Shown: positions 54,250-63,528, counted from the stretch's first letter. The stretch: DNA of 64,000 nucleotides from Caminicella sporogenes DSM 14501 (GCF_900142285.1 NZ_FRAJ01000013.1:1-64000), one strand, 5' to 3'. The notes: generated from the sequence alone by a model not told the origin. Made by a program: numbers and translations.

Positions 54250-56000
54250 TAAATACTGTATTTCTTTAACTTGCGATATATTGTTGCTCTACTAATCCCT
54301 AACACCTTAGCAGCTTCTTCTATACCTTTTTTTGTCCTTCCAAATTTTCTAATTGCTTTTGATATTTCTCTTTTTTCCAAATCTTGAATTGATATTATTA
54401 TATCATCTGCTGCCATATTTTTTACATGCTTGTTCTTTATCCTATTAGGTAAATCATTAATACTTATACAATTAGAAGATGCCATATTTACTGCATATTC
54501 AATTATATTTTCAAGTTCTCTAACATTACCCGGCCAATCATAATTTTTAAAAAACTGAAGTACTTCTTCACTTATATGTGAAATATTTTTTCCAAGTTTA
54601 TAATTAAATTTGTTAAGAAATTTATATGCCAATATAGGTATATCATCAATTCGTTCCCTGAGCGGTGGTATATAAAGAGGAATTACATTTAATCTATAAT
54701 AAAGGTCATCTCTAAATTCACCTTCTTCAACCCTTTTTTCAAGATTTTTATTTGTTGCTGCTATAATTCTCACATCAATAGGTATAAATCTCTTTCCACC
54801 TACTCTTTCAATCATATTTTCCTGAAGAACTCTCAATAATTTTGTCTGAAGATGAAGCGGCATATCTCCTATTTCATCTAAAAAAATAGTTCCTTTATTC
54901 GCTAATTCAAATTTTCCCGTTTTTCCTCCCTTTTTAGCACCTGTAAAAGCTCCTTCTTCATATCCAAAGAGTTCACTTTCAAGAAGATTTTCAGGTATTG
55001 CTGCACAATTTATAGGTATAAATGGATATTTTCTTCTATCACTATAAAAATGTATAGCTCTTGCAAACAATTCTTTTCCTGTACCACTTTCTCCTTGAAT
55101 AAGCACAGTTGAAGAACTCCTTGCAGCTTTCTTAGCATAATCTTTAACCATCTTTATTGATATACTCTCTCCAATAATATCATCAAAATTCATCTCCATG
55201 CTAGCACCTGTAACATCATTTACTACGTTAATAATTTCATTTATTTTATTAAGAGTTATAACTAATCTTACAATTTTGCCATTTACTTCTATTGGTTTTA
55301 CGCTATATACTATTCTAAAATTATTTCCGTTTATACTGTGATAAAATTCTTTATTTCTAATATTTAATTTTTTACTAACTATATTTTTTATATCAAAATG
55401 TCTAGTTATTTTATTAATATTGTCTATATGTTCTTTTCCTAATATTTCAATAGCTTTTGAATTGTAGTGAAGAACATTTCCTTCTGCATCTACCAGCATC
55501 AGTCCTCTATCAATCGAATCAAATAAAACTTCAAGTTCACCTATTAGTAGTTTTATTTCTTCTGATTTCTTCTTTTCTATTAACTTAGTAGCAAGTAAAT
55601 CTGCCATCCTAGATAAAAATTCTAACAAATTATGTTTATTACTCAATATTGAAGCTTTCTGTTTTTCATCAAATGCAATCAATCCTATAACACCTATAAT
55701 AGTTCCATTTACCTTTATAGGACAGCAAACTTGAGCAAATTCCCTGCAACTCTCTTTTTTTTCACATCTGCTACATGCTTTATGAATTCTAGGATTTTCA
55801 ATTATAAAACTCTCTCCACTTTTCAAAGCATATGCAAAAACTGACTTATCATTTATTCTTGCACCTATATTCTCGGTATAAAGTCCAGTAGCTGCTATTC
55901 TGTTCAGTTTATTATCTATTATAGTAACATCTACATTTATAACGCTTTCAATAGCCTCTGCAATCCTTTGAACAATATTAGAAATCCTAAATAACTGCAT
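54249..56000 (-). CDS. Sigma-54-dependent activator with GAF/PAS sensor
   Basis: 583 aa. Residues 1-150 are a GAF-like sensor with cysteines C76, C79, C85, C92 and C93 (CSRCEKKESC, QVCCPIK), a possible metal or redox site. Residues about 155-265 are PAS-like (LEVLFDSIDRGLMLVDAEGN). The AAA+ domain has Walker A GESGTGKE and the sigma-54 contact loop GAFTGAKKGG. A Fis-type HTH ends the protein (GIEEAAKVLGISRATIYRKL). It resembles C. difficile CdsR, which controls a cysteine desulfidase through sigma-54. Its stop codon touches the third palindrome. Confidence 0.92.
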   Translation of the reverse strand: MQLFRISNIVQRIAEAIESVINVDVTIIDNKLNRIAATGLYTENIGARINDKSVFAYALKSGESFIIENPRIHKACSRCEKKESCREFAQVCCPIKVNGTIIGVIGLIAFDEKQKASILSNKHNLLEFLSRMADLLATKLIEKKKSEEIKLLIGELEVLFDSIDRGLMLVDAEGNVLHYNSKAIEILGKEHIDNINKITRHFDIKNIVSKKLNIRNKEFYHSINGNNFRIVYSVKPIEVNGKIVRLVITLNKINEIINVVNDVTGASMEMNFDDIIGESISIKMVKDYAKKAARSSSTVLIQGESGTGKELFARAIHFYSDRRKYPFIPINCAAIPENLLESELFGYEEGAFTGAKKGGKTGKFELANKGTIFLDEIGDMPLHLQTKLLRVLQENMIERVGGKRFIPIDVRIIAATNKNLEKRVEEGEFRDDLYYRLNVIPLYIPPLRERIDDIPILAYKFLNKFNYKLGKNISHISEEVLQFFKNYDWPGNVRELENIIEYAVNMASSNCISINDLPNRIKNKHVKNMAADDIIISIQDLEKREISKAIRKFGRTKKGIEEAAKVLGISRATIYRKLKKYSI

Positions 56001-56134
56001 AATATCACCTCTTTCAACGCTTCAAACTGCAAGTACATATCTTAAAATTAATCCTTCAAGTTCTCTACTATTTATTTCAGCGTTTTTAGAAATATTAAAT
56101 TATAAATTAACTCTTAAAATACCTAAAATATATT

Positions 56135-56173
56135 AAAAACCTATGGAAATATTAAAATCTTCCCATAGGTCTT
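56135..56173 (-). terminator. Terminator after the PfkB-family kinase gene
   Basis: Minus-strand stem ACCTATGG/CCATAGGT with a 16-nt loop, then TTTTTAATA. Confidence 0.75.
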
Positions 56174-56186
56174 TTACTAGAAACTA

Positions 56187-57119
56187 TTATTCAAGTCTTT
56201 TTATCTTTACTTGTCCATATATTTCTTCAACTAAATCTTTATTTACAAAACTAATTTCCTTTTCCAAAGCACTTGCAGATGAACATGCAACTGCATACTT
56301 AAAAGCTTCTTCTAAAGAATATTTTTTTATAATAGCTACTGCAAAACCAGCTACTAGAGCATCTCCAGAACCTATAATATTTACTGGTGTCATTTCTGGA
56401 GCCTTTACTTTAAACACTCTTTCTTTAGCTGCAAATATTGCTTCATCACTACTCAATGAAATAACTACTATGTCTACTCCTTGCTTACATATATATTTTA
56501 ATTCATGAATTATTTCATATTCATTTTTTAAATCATAACCTACTATATTTTTCAGTTCATTTAAATTTGGCTTAATCATATACGGCTTTGCTTTAATAGC
56601 TTCTTCTAAAAACTCACCTGAAGCATCAATTATAGGTAGTACATTATTATCCTTAGCTATTTTTACCATATCTCTATATATAGTTTTAGGAACTCCTTTT
56701 GGTACACTTCCTGAGGCAATAATAATTTGACTGTATTTCAATATCTTTATGTATTCTTTAATAAACTTCGTCAGTTCTTCTTTTGTTACAAAGGGGCCTA
56801 CTTCATTAACAGTCGTTTCAACATTATTTACAGGGTCTATTATAGCAGTTAAATTTCTAGATTCATCACTGATACTTACAAAAGAAGTTTTTATACCCAT
56901 TTCCATCAACTGCTTTTTAATATACTCACCTGTTATGCCACCTAAAAAACCCGTAGCATTAAGCTTTTCTCCAAGTATAGAAACAGTCTTGGCTACATTT
57001 ATACCCTTTCCGCCAACAGTGACTGTTACTTCATCAACCTTATACTCTTTATTAAGTTGAAAATTATTTATTATATACGACCTATCTATAGCCGGATTTA
57101 ACGTTACTGTTGTAATCAT
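56187..57119 (-). CDS. 1-phosphofructokinase family sugar kinase
   Basis: 310 aa PfkB-family enzyme. It starts ITTVTLNPAIDRSYIINNFQ, has GGKGINVAKTVSILG for sugar binding and the C-terminal NIIGSGDALVAGFAVA with catalytic Asp. The pattern fits 1-phosphofructokinase or tagatose-6-phosphate kinase, giving fructose-1,6- or tagatose-1,6-bisphosphate. Unusually it is not in a fruR-fruK-fruA operon; no PTS gene is adjacent. AAGGGG precedes ATG. Confidence 0.87.
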   Translation of the reverse strand: MITTVTLNPAIDRSYIINNFQLNKEYKVDEVTVTVGGKGINVAKTVSILGEKLNATGFLGGITGEYIKKQLMEMGIKTSFVSISDESRNLTAIIDPVNNVETTVNEVGPFVTKEELTKFIKEYIKILKYSQIIIASGSVPKGVPKTIYRDMVKIAKDNNVLPIIDASGEFLEEAIKAKPYMIKPNLNELKNIVGYDLKNEYEIIHELKYICKQGVDIVVISLSSDEAIFAAKERVFKVKAPEMTPVNIIGSGDALVAGFAVAIIKKYSLEEAFKYAVACSSASALEKEISFVNKDLVEEIYGQVKIKRLE

Positions 57120-57252
57120 AATAACCCCTTCTTAAAAGTAAAGTCAAATAGTATTATACAATAAAATCACTTACTTTTAAAGAACTTTGTAACATTTATT
57201 ACTTCAAAAAATAAAATTTACAGACAAATTAGGTAAATACTACTAATATATA

Positions 57253-57393
57253 TTAATCATAATCCCTTTTATTGTATAATCTGTATAATATATCCTTTGT
57301 TTCTTTTAGTAAAACAATTATTTTGTTTAGTGAATATTGAATTGATGTTAATATAATAAGTAAAATAACAGCTCCTACTATCCAGTATTTCAT
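57253..57393 (-). CDS. Small single-pass membrane protein
   Basis: 46 aa, previously easy to miss because of its size. GGAGG lies 6 nt before ATG at 57393. One N-terminal membrane helix (WIVGAVILLIILTSIQYSL) is followed by a basic tail (LLKETKDILYRLYNKRDYD). The CCA-adding-enzyme gene ends 29 nt upstream on the same strand, so they are likely co-transcribed. Function unknown. Confidence 0.65.
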   Translation of the reverse strand: MKYWIVGAVILLIILTSIQYSLNKIIVLLKETKDILYRLYNKRDYD

Positions 57394-57421
57394 ATTTTTC
57401 CTCCATTCAAATTAAAACTTT

Positions 57422-58783
57422 TTAACTCAAATTAGTTTTTTCTCTGATATTATTGTAAATAAAAATCGCTTCCTGTATCAATAATTCCTTTTTATTCATC
57501 TCAGGGCTTTCAAAAACTTTTTCTAACAATTTTTTTAAAATAATTCCCATTTCTCTACCTCTTGGTATGCCAATCTCAATCAAATCATATCCATCAATAT
57601 CTAAATCTTTAAGAGTTAAAGGTTCTTTTTCAGATAATATTTTTTTATACAAATCTACTGCTTTTTCTATATTTGAAAAATCATGTGGATACTTACTTCC
57701 CTTTACATCTGCTATCTGAAGTTTAAACAATCTTTCAACATTTTCTGTACCCATTTTATTTATAAGTCTCTTAACTGTCTTAGCTGTAATCTCATTTAAT
57801 CTTAACATATGATTTTTTATAAGCATTTTTACAGAGCTGATAGTTTTTTTATCATATTTAAGTTTTTTCAATATTTCTTCTGCCATTTCTGCTCCCACTA
57901 CACAGTGATTATAAAAATGTCCTATATTATATTTATCGATTGTAAAACATCGTGGTTTAGCTATATCATGCAGTAATGCTGATAACCTTAATATTAAATC
58001 ACTTTCTGTATTATCAAGAGTAGTCATAGTATGATAAAAAACATCTTTATCATGATATGGACTATACTGCTTAAATCCAACAATTTCTCTTATTTCAGGT
58101 ATTATATAATCAATCAAATCTGTATCTACAAGAGTTTTTATCCCATTTGAAGGTATATTTGACAATAAAATCTTATTAAGCTCAGTTTTAATTCTTTCTT
58201 TACTTATATTACGCACAAGTTTTGAATTTTTAACTATACTCATTGTTACAGCTTCGTCTATCTCAAAATCGAGCTGTGAACTAAATCTTACTGCTCTAAT
58301 CATTCTAAGAGCATCTTCCTCAAATCTTTTATCTGGATTCCCAACACATTTAACTTTTTTATCTAGTAAATCTGAAAATCCATTATAAGGGTCTATAAGC
58401 CCTTTTTCATAATTATAAGCCATTGCATTTATAGTAAAATCTCTTCTACTTAAATCTTTTTCTAAATCATCTGTAAATTCGACTTTATCTGGTCTTCTAT
58501 TATCAGAATATTTTCCTTCTATTCTGTAAGTAGTTACTTCAAATTGTTTATTATTTACAATAATAGTTACTGTCCCATGTTTTATCCCTGTCGGTACTAC
58601 TTTATAATCCTTAAAAATATTTAACATCTGATTAGGTTTAGCATTTGTAGCTATATCCCAATCATTAGGAATTCTACCTAAAAGAGTATCTCTTACACAT
58701 CCTCCAACTACATATCCTTGAAAACCATTTTTATATAAAGTATTTAATATCTTTTCTACTTCTTCAGGAATTTTTATTTTCAA
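57422..58783 (-). CDS. cca: CCA tRNA nucleotidyltransferase with HD domain
   Basis: 453 aa. Class II nucleotidyltransferase head GYVVGGCVRDTLLG with the catalytic pair in NDWDIAT, RRDFTINAMAYN and the RNA-binding region EDALRMIRAVRFSSQL. An HD domain follows (RLSALLHDIAKPRCF). It adds or repairs the 3' CCA of tRNAs; the tRNAs here already encode CCA, so repair is its main role. TTG at 58783 lies 10 nt after GGAGG, while an ATG at 58819 has no site. Confidence 0.94.
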   Translation of the reverse strand: MKIKIPEEVEKILNTLYKNGFQGYVVGGCVRDTLLGRIPNDWDIATNAKPNQMLNIFKDYKVVPTGIKHGTVTIIVNNKQFEVTTYRIEGKYSDNRRPDKVEFTDDLEKDLSRRDFTINAMAYNYEKGLIDPYNGFSDLLDKKVKCVGNPDKRFEEDALRMIRAVRFSSQLDFEIDEAVTMSIVKNSKLVRNISKERIKTELNKILLSNIPSNGIKTLVDTDLIDYIIPEIREIVGFKQYSPYHDKDVFYHTMTTLDNTESDLILRLSALLHDIAKPRCFTIDKYNIGHFYNHCVVGAEMAEEILKKLKYDKKTISSVKMLIKNHMLRLNEITAKTVKRLINKMGTENVERLFKLQIADVKGSKYPHDFSNIEKAVDLYKKILSEKEPLTLKDLDIDGYDLIEIGIPRGREMGIILKKLLEKVFESPEMNKKELLIQEAIFIYNNIREKTNLS

Positions 58784-58919
58784 AATATTACTACCTCCGA
58801 ATTTCTTATATTTTGCCATTTTTTATAACAACATTTTATAATTTTATTTTCTACAAAAAAACATGAAAACCTTCGTCAAAATATTAATTTTACGAAGGTT
58901 TAAATTCTATCATATATTA

Positions 58920-59285
58920 ATAAAATTTCCTTATAGGTAGTCTGATAACTTTTAGGAACTCATTACATCTTCTTAAACATAGAAAAGTTTCAATTCCTTA
59001 TAGGTAGTCTAATAATGCTGCTTTAGGGACGTATCATAGTTTTATAAATAGATAGTTTCAATTCCTTATAGGTAGTCTAATAATTTTGATTTAATAGACG
59101 ATATATTCAAACCAATTGCTGAGTTTCAATTCCTTATAGGTAGTCTAATAATGAGCACTATCTAGAGTAGGTATTTCATTTACAAAAGCAGTTTCAATTC
59201 CTTATAGGTAGTCTAATAATCAACCTCAAACTTACACACGCTGAGCTTGAAGATTGTTTCAATTCCTTATAGGTAGTCTAATAAT
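58920..59285 (-). CRISPR. Orphan CRISPR array, six repeats, five spacers
   Basis: A 30-nt repeat reading GTTTCAATTCCTTATAGG then TAGTCTAATAAT on the plus strand begins at 58987, 59055, 59123, 59191 and 59256. A degenerate copy at 58920 has lost most of its first nine bases and has three changes at the end. Spacers are 37, 38, 38, 38 and 35 nt. The minus-strand form ends ATTGAAAC, the 5' handle of type I-B crRNAs, so transcription runs right to left with the leader at 59286 onward and the worn repeat at the trailer. No cas genes are in the window. Confidence 0.95.
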
Positions 59286-59500
59286 ACATTACACATATTG
59301 ATATTACCATATTCTTATATTTCTGTCAAATTGCTGATTTTTACCTTAATTCATACTATTTTACTATGTTTTCAATACTTAAAGTATTGAAATTTACACA
59401 TTCTTTATCAAAAACAAAAAGTCGTCGATCCCCAGGGGTTTTTGCACTACTGGAGGTCGACAACTTTTTAAAACAACATCCTCAAACAATTTTTAACTTT
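59286..59500 (-). promoter_or_regulatory. Presumed CRISPR leader with two structured elements
   Basis: The 215 nt next to the newest repeat are AT-rich. They hold a 23-bp palindrome TTTCAATACTT-A-AAGTATTGAAA (59370-59392) and a large hairpin at about 59419-59475, whose arms AAAAGTCGTCGATCCCCAG and CTGGAGGTCGACAACTTTT pair with few mismatches around a GGGGTTTTTGCACTA loop. The hairpin may be the SSB-like gene's terminator (it lies 36 nt past that stop) or part of the leader. Confidence 0.55.
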
Positions 59501-59510
59501 TATTTTATTT

Positions 59511-60152
59511 TCACTCACTCAACCTATTATTGTCTTCAGGCAATGCACTCATTTTAGAAATAGAAACTTCATAAGCAACCTTTTTAACTACATTTTCTTC
59601 ATCTATTTTCTTTTGATATTCTCTACTCTGTATCCTGCCCCAAATTTTTATTCTATCTCCTACTTTCATTTTTTCTGAAAACCTCGCATTTCTTCCCCAA
59701 GCTATACATGGTATGTAATCAGACTTCTTATAAGGTCTATTCACTGCTACAAGCATATCTGTTATCTCTCTACCAAAAGGTGTTGTTCTATATATAGGTT
59801 TTTTACATATATACCCATCTAAAAAAATCTGATTTGGATTTGTAACATTTTCTTCATCTTCTTCAGATATATCTCTGGCAAATATAGTAAGTATCAATTT
59901 ATTTTTTTCATTTACAATTTTATTATAAGACCTCAACTGCCCATCAATTTTCACCAGTTTATCTTGACTGAAATTAAAATCTACCAACAACCTCTCTGAA
60001 ATAGTAACTGGTAAAATATCATTATAATTACTCAATCTAGGTATCTTTATTTTAAAATTATAAAACCCTTCTCCAAATACTTCATGACTAAATTTCAAAT
60101 CAGAACAAATTGTTCCTACAACTGTAACAACATTATTATCAAATGTCCTCAC
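59511..60152 (-). CDS. SSB-like protein with two OB folds
   Basis: 213 aa. Two single-stranded-DNA-binding OB folds: the first at about 8-100 (VVTVVGTICSDLKFSHEVFG, RLLVDFNFSQDKLVKIDGQL) is degenerate; the second at about 107-205 (NQIFLDGYICKKPIYRTTPF, CIAWGRNARFSEKMKVGDRI) is closer to standard SSB/PriB. It lacks the acidic C-terminal tip used by normal SSB to recruit partners. Known in Clostridia as a second SSB-type gene; role unsettled. GTG start behind GGGGG. It abuts the CRISPR leader. Confidence 0.85.
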   Translation of the reverse strand: MRTFDNNVVTVVGTICSDLKFSHEVFGEGFYNFKIKIPRLSNYNDILPVTISERLLVDFNFSQDKLVKIDGQLRSYNKIVNEKNKLILTIFARDISEEDEENVTNPNQIFLDGYICKKPIYRTTPFGREITDMLVAVNRPYKKSDYIPCIAWGRNARFSEKMKVGDRIKIWGRIQSREYQKKIDEENVVKKVAYEVSISKMSALPEDNNRLSE

Positions 60153-60304
60153 TTATATCTAGCCCCCTTACGCTCCTTTGTGATACTTAATTCTTATGTT
60201 ATATTTCACTCTACAAATATATTTATTCTAGTTCTTTATAAATAGAACAAAATATTTAAAATTTATCAAACATTCAAGAAGCAGTAAGGTTTTTTATTAT
60301 TTAT

Positions 60305-61006
60305 CTATAATTTCATATATATTGACAATAATTTTTGAACATCTTCAATTTTCACATCATACATTAATGATAATGCTATAATCGGAAGTATCTTATATAC
60401 ATCTATTTTCTCACTACAAAATAACCTTATTGGAAATTCAAATGGCTCTATTTCCTTACCACTAAAAGAAGTTAATCCCCTCTGTAAACAACATATAAAA
60501 GAATCTTCATCATGTATACTTGAAGCAGTAAGTGTAGACTTAGTATTTAACCCATATGTTATAACTATTTTTTCGTTCAAATATTTAAAAATATTAATCT
60601 CATTTTTTTTATCGCTATTTATAATAACAGTTGCATTTTTACTCAAATTTTCATAAAAAACTTTTTTTATAAAATTCATATCTGAATGATTGTTATTTTT
60701 TTTTGTATCTGATACATCAACTAACACATCAATTCTATACTTATCTATTATAAATTCAACCTTATCTTTGTCTTGCAAACAAAAAAGTAAAATATCTATC
60801 TCATCTTTTAAATAAGTTAAAAATTCCAATATTTTCTTTACTTCAATAGTTTTTCTTTTAATTATATTTCTTTTAGAATATATTAAATTATCAAATAAAA
60901 CAACTGAATTATAACCGCTATTTTCTAAAATATAAAAAGAAAAATCAGCAATAAATTTTGTATTTATATACTCTCCTAAAATTCCGATAACTTCTGGTTC
61001 AGACAT
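60305..61006 (-). CDS. Degenerate Mur-ligase-like protein
   Basis: 233 aa. The layout resembles the central and late parts of the Mur ligase ATPase domain: ATVIINSDKKNEINIFKYLN (VINxDD-like), EKIVITYGLNTKSTLTASSI, and FPIRLFCSEKIDVYKILPII in place of the L-x-G-x-FN-x-x-N-x-L motif. However, the N-terminal P-loop position reads GILGEYINTKF, without GKT/S, and there is no C-terminal domain. It is probably not a ligase. AGGAG precedes ATG. It lies between the SSB-like gene and the pdaB-like gene. Identification is by pattern only. Confidence 0.55.
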   Translation of the reverse strand: MSEPEVIGILGEYINTKFIADFSFYILENSGYNSVVLFDNLIYSKRNIIKRKTIEVKKILEFLTYLKDEIDILLFCLQDKDKVEFIIDKYRIDVLVDVSDTKKNNNHSDMNFIKKVFYENLSKNATVIINSDKKNEINIFKYLNEKIVITYGLNTKSTLTASSIHDEDSFICCLQRGLTSFSGKEIEPFEFPIRLFCSEKIDVYKILPIIALSLMYDVKIEDVQKLLSIYMKL

Positions 61007-61073
61007 GTATACATCTCCTTTAGCTAAACAATGATATAGTTATATTGTGTATAAATAAAGATATTTATGTATT

Positions 61074-61104
61074 AAAAAAGTATGGAATATTTATCCCATA
61101 CTTC
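61074..61104 (-). terminator. Terminator after the PdaB-like gene
   Basis: Stem AAGTATGG/CCATACTT with a 10-nt loop, then TTTTTTAATA on the minus strand. Confidence 0.8.
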
Positions 61105-61147
61105 ATATAATCCAAATCTTTTTAATTTTAAAATATTATCATTTTTT

Positions 61148-61942
61148 CTATTTTATACAATTATTTGATTTTGATTTATCAATTTTTCTCTGTCTTCCCG
61201 TATGGTCTATATAATAATCTTTCTTTATTATAAGTTCTGAAATTGGAACTATTTTATATCCTTCTTTTTGAAGTTTTTCAATAACTAATGGTAGATATTC
61301 AAGTACATACTTTGCATTATTATGAAAGAGAACTATAGAACCATTTTTTATATTTCTAGTTACTCTATCAACTACAGGTTTCACACCTAATTCTTTCCAA
61401 TCAAGAGAATCAACATCCCACTGAATAGTATAATATCCACATTCTTTGGCTGTTTTAATCAATGTATTATTATAATCTCCAAATGGAGGTCTAAATAAGT
61501 TTGGTCTTTTTCCCGTAATATTATAAATTTTTTCTCCTGTAGTGTTTAATTCTTTTATAATTTCCTCTCTTGACAGCTTTGACATATGAGGATGAGTAGT
61601 TGAATGATTACCTATCTCATGACCTCTTTCGTAAATCTTTTTTACCATATCAGGATACCTATCAACCCAAAAGCCCACTAAGAAAAAAGTAGTTTTTACT
61701 TTATATTTGTCCAAAATATCTAATATTCCATCAGTAAACTGGTCTCCCCAAGCAGCATCAAAACTTATAGCTACCTTTTTTTCTTCTGTATTCACACTAT
61801 AAATTGGAAGCATCTTATCTGATGCCAAAACCTCTAAAACTTTATATCCTATATCATTAAAATAAATCATGCTACCACTAAAAAATAAAATCAATATCAA
61901 AAATAATAAAAGCTTTTTTTTATTGATTAATATTACTTTCAT
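61148..61942 (-). CDS. Polysaccharide deacetylase, PdaB-like
   Basis: 264 aa. An N-terminal membrane anchor (LLLFLILILFFSGSMIYF) precedes the NodB domain: VAISFDAAWGDQFTDGI (motif 1), NHSTTHPHMSKLS (HxxxH, metal ligands), FRPPFGDYNNTLI (motif 3) and GSIVLFHNNAKYV (late His). PdaB-type proteins are needed in B. subtilis to keep spores stable late in sporulation. Motif 1 has D-A-A rather than T-D-D, typical of this subgroup. AGGAGGTG precedes ATG. Confidence 0.88.
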   Translation of the reverse strand: MKVILINKKKLLLFLILILFFSGSMIYFNDIGYKVLEVLASDKMLPIYSVNTEEKKVAISFDAAWGDQFTDGILDILDKYKVKTTFFLVGFWVDRYPDMVKKIYERGHEIGNHSTTHPHMSKLSREEIIKELNTTGEKIYNITGKRPNLFRPPFGDYNNTLIKTAKECGYYTIQWDVDSLDWKELGVKPVVDRVTRNIKNGSIVLFHNNAKYVLEYLPLVIEKLQKEGYKIVPISELIIKKDYYIDHTGRQRKIDKSKSNNCIK

Positions 61943-62044
61943 ACTTCACCTCCTATACAATTACGTTTATACTAAATTCTATTCTCACAGTAAATTATTA
62001 TTCTTAAATTTTATTTTTATACAAAAAGAAAAGATAACTAAAAA

Positions 62045-63187
62045 CTAGTTATCTTCATCTTTTTTAATCTGATATGTTCTTAAATTTTTACTTCCTAATT
62101 TACTCTTATCAATAAAATTTAACATACTTTCTGGTATAGTTACTGTATCTTTATCACCATCACTTATATATCTTTTTTCAGGATGTTTATCAAAATATTC
62201 AAGCCAATAACGTATACCAAATTTACCTGAATATCCCTGTACTCTGTGTATATAGTTAGGATTAAAGTCTTTATGAATAGAAGCATGTTCTGGCTTCCAA
62301 CCTACTGCCAAAATCCCTATATTTTTATAATGCACCCCTTCATAAGAACCTTCATATAAATACTTTCTCTTCTCTTTATCCTTAGGTCTAGCTCCAAAAG
62401 GAAGTGCAAGTATACTCATTTCATAATCTGGTAAATATTTCTTAATAAACTCTACATTTTTTGCCAAAGTCTTTTGTATATCATTTACAGAAACTTTTCC
62501 TAAATTAATATGATTATAAGTATGATTTTCTATATCCATCCCTTTTTCTAAAATATATTTTAACTTATATTCCAATAAATCTTTTTGTCCAAATGTATTA
62601 CTTCCTCCATTTATAAAAAATGTGACTTCTAGTCCAAAATCTGGGTGTTCTTTATTAAAATCTTGAAGTATGCCGACAACACAATTTGGGTCAACTTTTT
62701 TATTTCCATTTTCTTGTATTATTCTAAAATCAGTCTTATTCCCATCATCAAATGTTAATACAACAGGTGTTTTACCAGCTTCAATATCAATATTGTTATT
62801 TATAAAATCTTTTAAACTTACAAGTCTATATCCCTTTTCATATAAAAGTTTTAAATCCTCTTTAAAATTTTCTATGCTTCTAATATAGTTGTTTTTTTCT
62901 TCTCCCAATGAATGATACATCAAAATCATAACTTGACCAGCTTCGTTAGGTTTTACTTTTTCAAAGTCCACTTCAACATTTTTATCATTTTCTTTTACTC
63001 CTTCATCATTATTTTTCTCATCTCCATTTTGATTCAAAACAGATTTTTCTTCATAAACCTCTTTATTTACTGTTTCTCCTTTAGATACATTATTTTTTTC
63101 TTTATCTTCAAAATCTTTTGTATTACAACCTGTCAGTAATGATATTAATATAAACATTAAAAAAATCTTTTTTATACACTGTTTCAA
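62045..63187 (-). CDS. Polysaccharide deacetylase lipoprotein
   Basis: 380 aa. Signal peptide with lipobox LLTGC (Cys21), an 80-residue Glu/Asn/Lys-rich linker, then a NodB domain: MILMYHSLGEEKN, VVLTFDDGNKTDF (motif 1), ENHTYNHINLGKVS (HxxxxH) and ALPFGARPKDKE (motif 3-like). It probably removes N-acetyl groups from peptidoglycan or exopolymer outside the cell. TTG start 8 nt after GAGGAGG. Same strand as the PdaB-like gene, 102 nt upstream. Confidence 0.87.
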   Translation of the reverse strand: MKQCIKKIFLMFILISLLTGCNTKDFEDKEKNNVSKGETVNKEVYEEKSVLNQNGDEKNNDEGVKENDKNVEVDFEKVKPNEAGQVMILMYHSLGEEKNNYIRSIENFKEDLKLLYEKGYRLVSLKDFINNNIDIEAGKTPVVLTFDDGNKTDFRIIQENGNKKVDPNCVVGILQDFNKEHPDFGLEVTFFINGGSNTFGQKDLLEYKLKYILEKGMDIENHTYNHINLGKVSVNDIQKTLAKNVEFIKKYLPDYEMSILALPFGARPKDKEKRKYLYEGSYEGVHYKNIGILAVGWKPEHASIHKDFNPNYIHRVQGYSGKFGIRYWLEYFDKHPEKRYISDGDKDTVTIPESMLNFIDKSKLGSKNLRTYQIKKDEDN

Positions 63188-63323
63188 GTAAATTCCTCCT
63201 CTAGTTTAAATTATATAGGTATATAAACACATATATTTCAAAAACTAAATCTATAAGTAGCTTTATCAAATTGCTTATATTTTATATTCTCAAAAAAGTA
63301 TATAATTTAAAGGAGTGTTCATT

Positions 63324-63512
63324 TTGTCTATTATAAGAAGCAGTTTTGAAAATATAAAAGGACATAGAACAGAAATTAGCAGAAAAACTTATAAAAAAGA
63401 AGACAGACATTTTCACAGAGAAGCTAAATCACAAAAAGCCCAGCTTCTAAGCAAGCATCAGCATGGAACACGTAAAGATGTTAAAATAAAAATAAACAGA
63501 AAACTAACTTAG
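63324..63512 (+). CDS. Small very basic protein
   Basis: 62 aa, not recognised. TTG at 63324 is 8 nt after AAGGAG; a GTG at 63315 lies inside that site. The sequence is rich in Lys, Arg and His (SRKTYKKEDRHFHREAKSQK, HQHGTRKDVKIKINRKLT), with no membrane segment, suggesting nucleic-acid binding. A terminator follows at once. Divergent from the deacetylase lipoprotein. Confidence 0.6.
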   Translation: MSIIRSSFENIKGHRTEISRKTYKKEDRHFHREAKSQKAQLLSKHQHGTRKDVKIKINRKLT

Positions 63513-63528
63513 GGTAGATTTCTACCCT
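63511..63528. terminator. Bidirectional hairpin between the small basic gene and the QueG-like gene
   Basis: Stem AGGGTAGA/TCTACCCT with a 2-nt loop, overlapping both stop codons. T-tracts are short. Confidence 0.55.
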
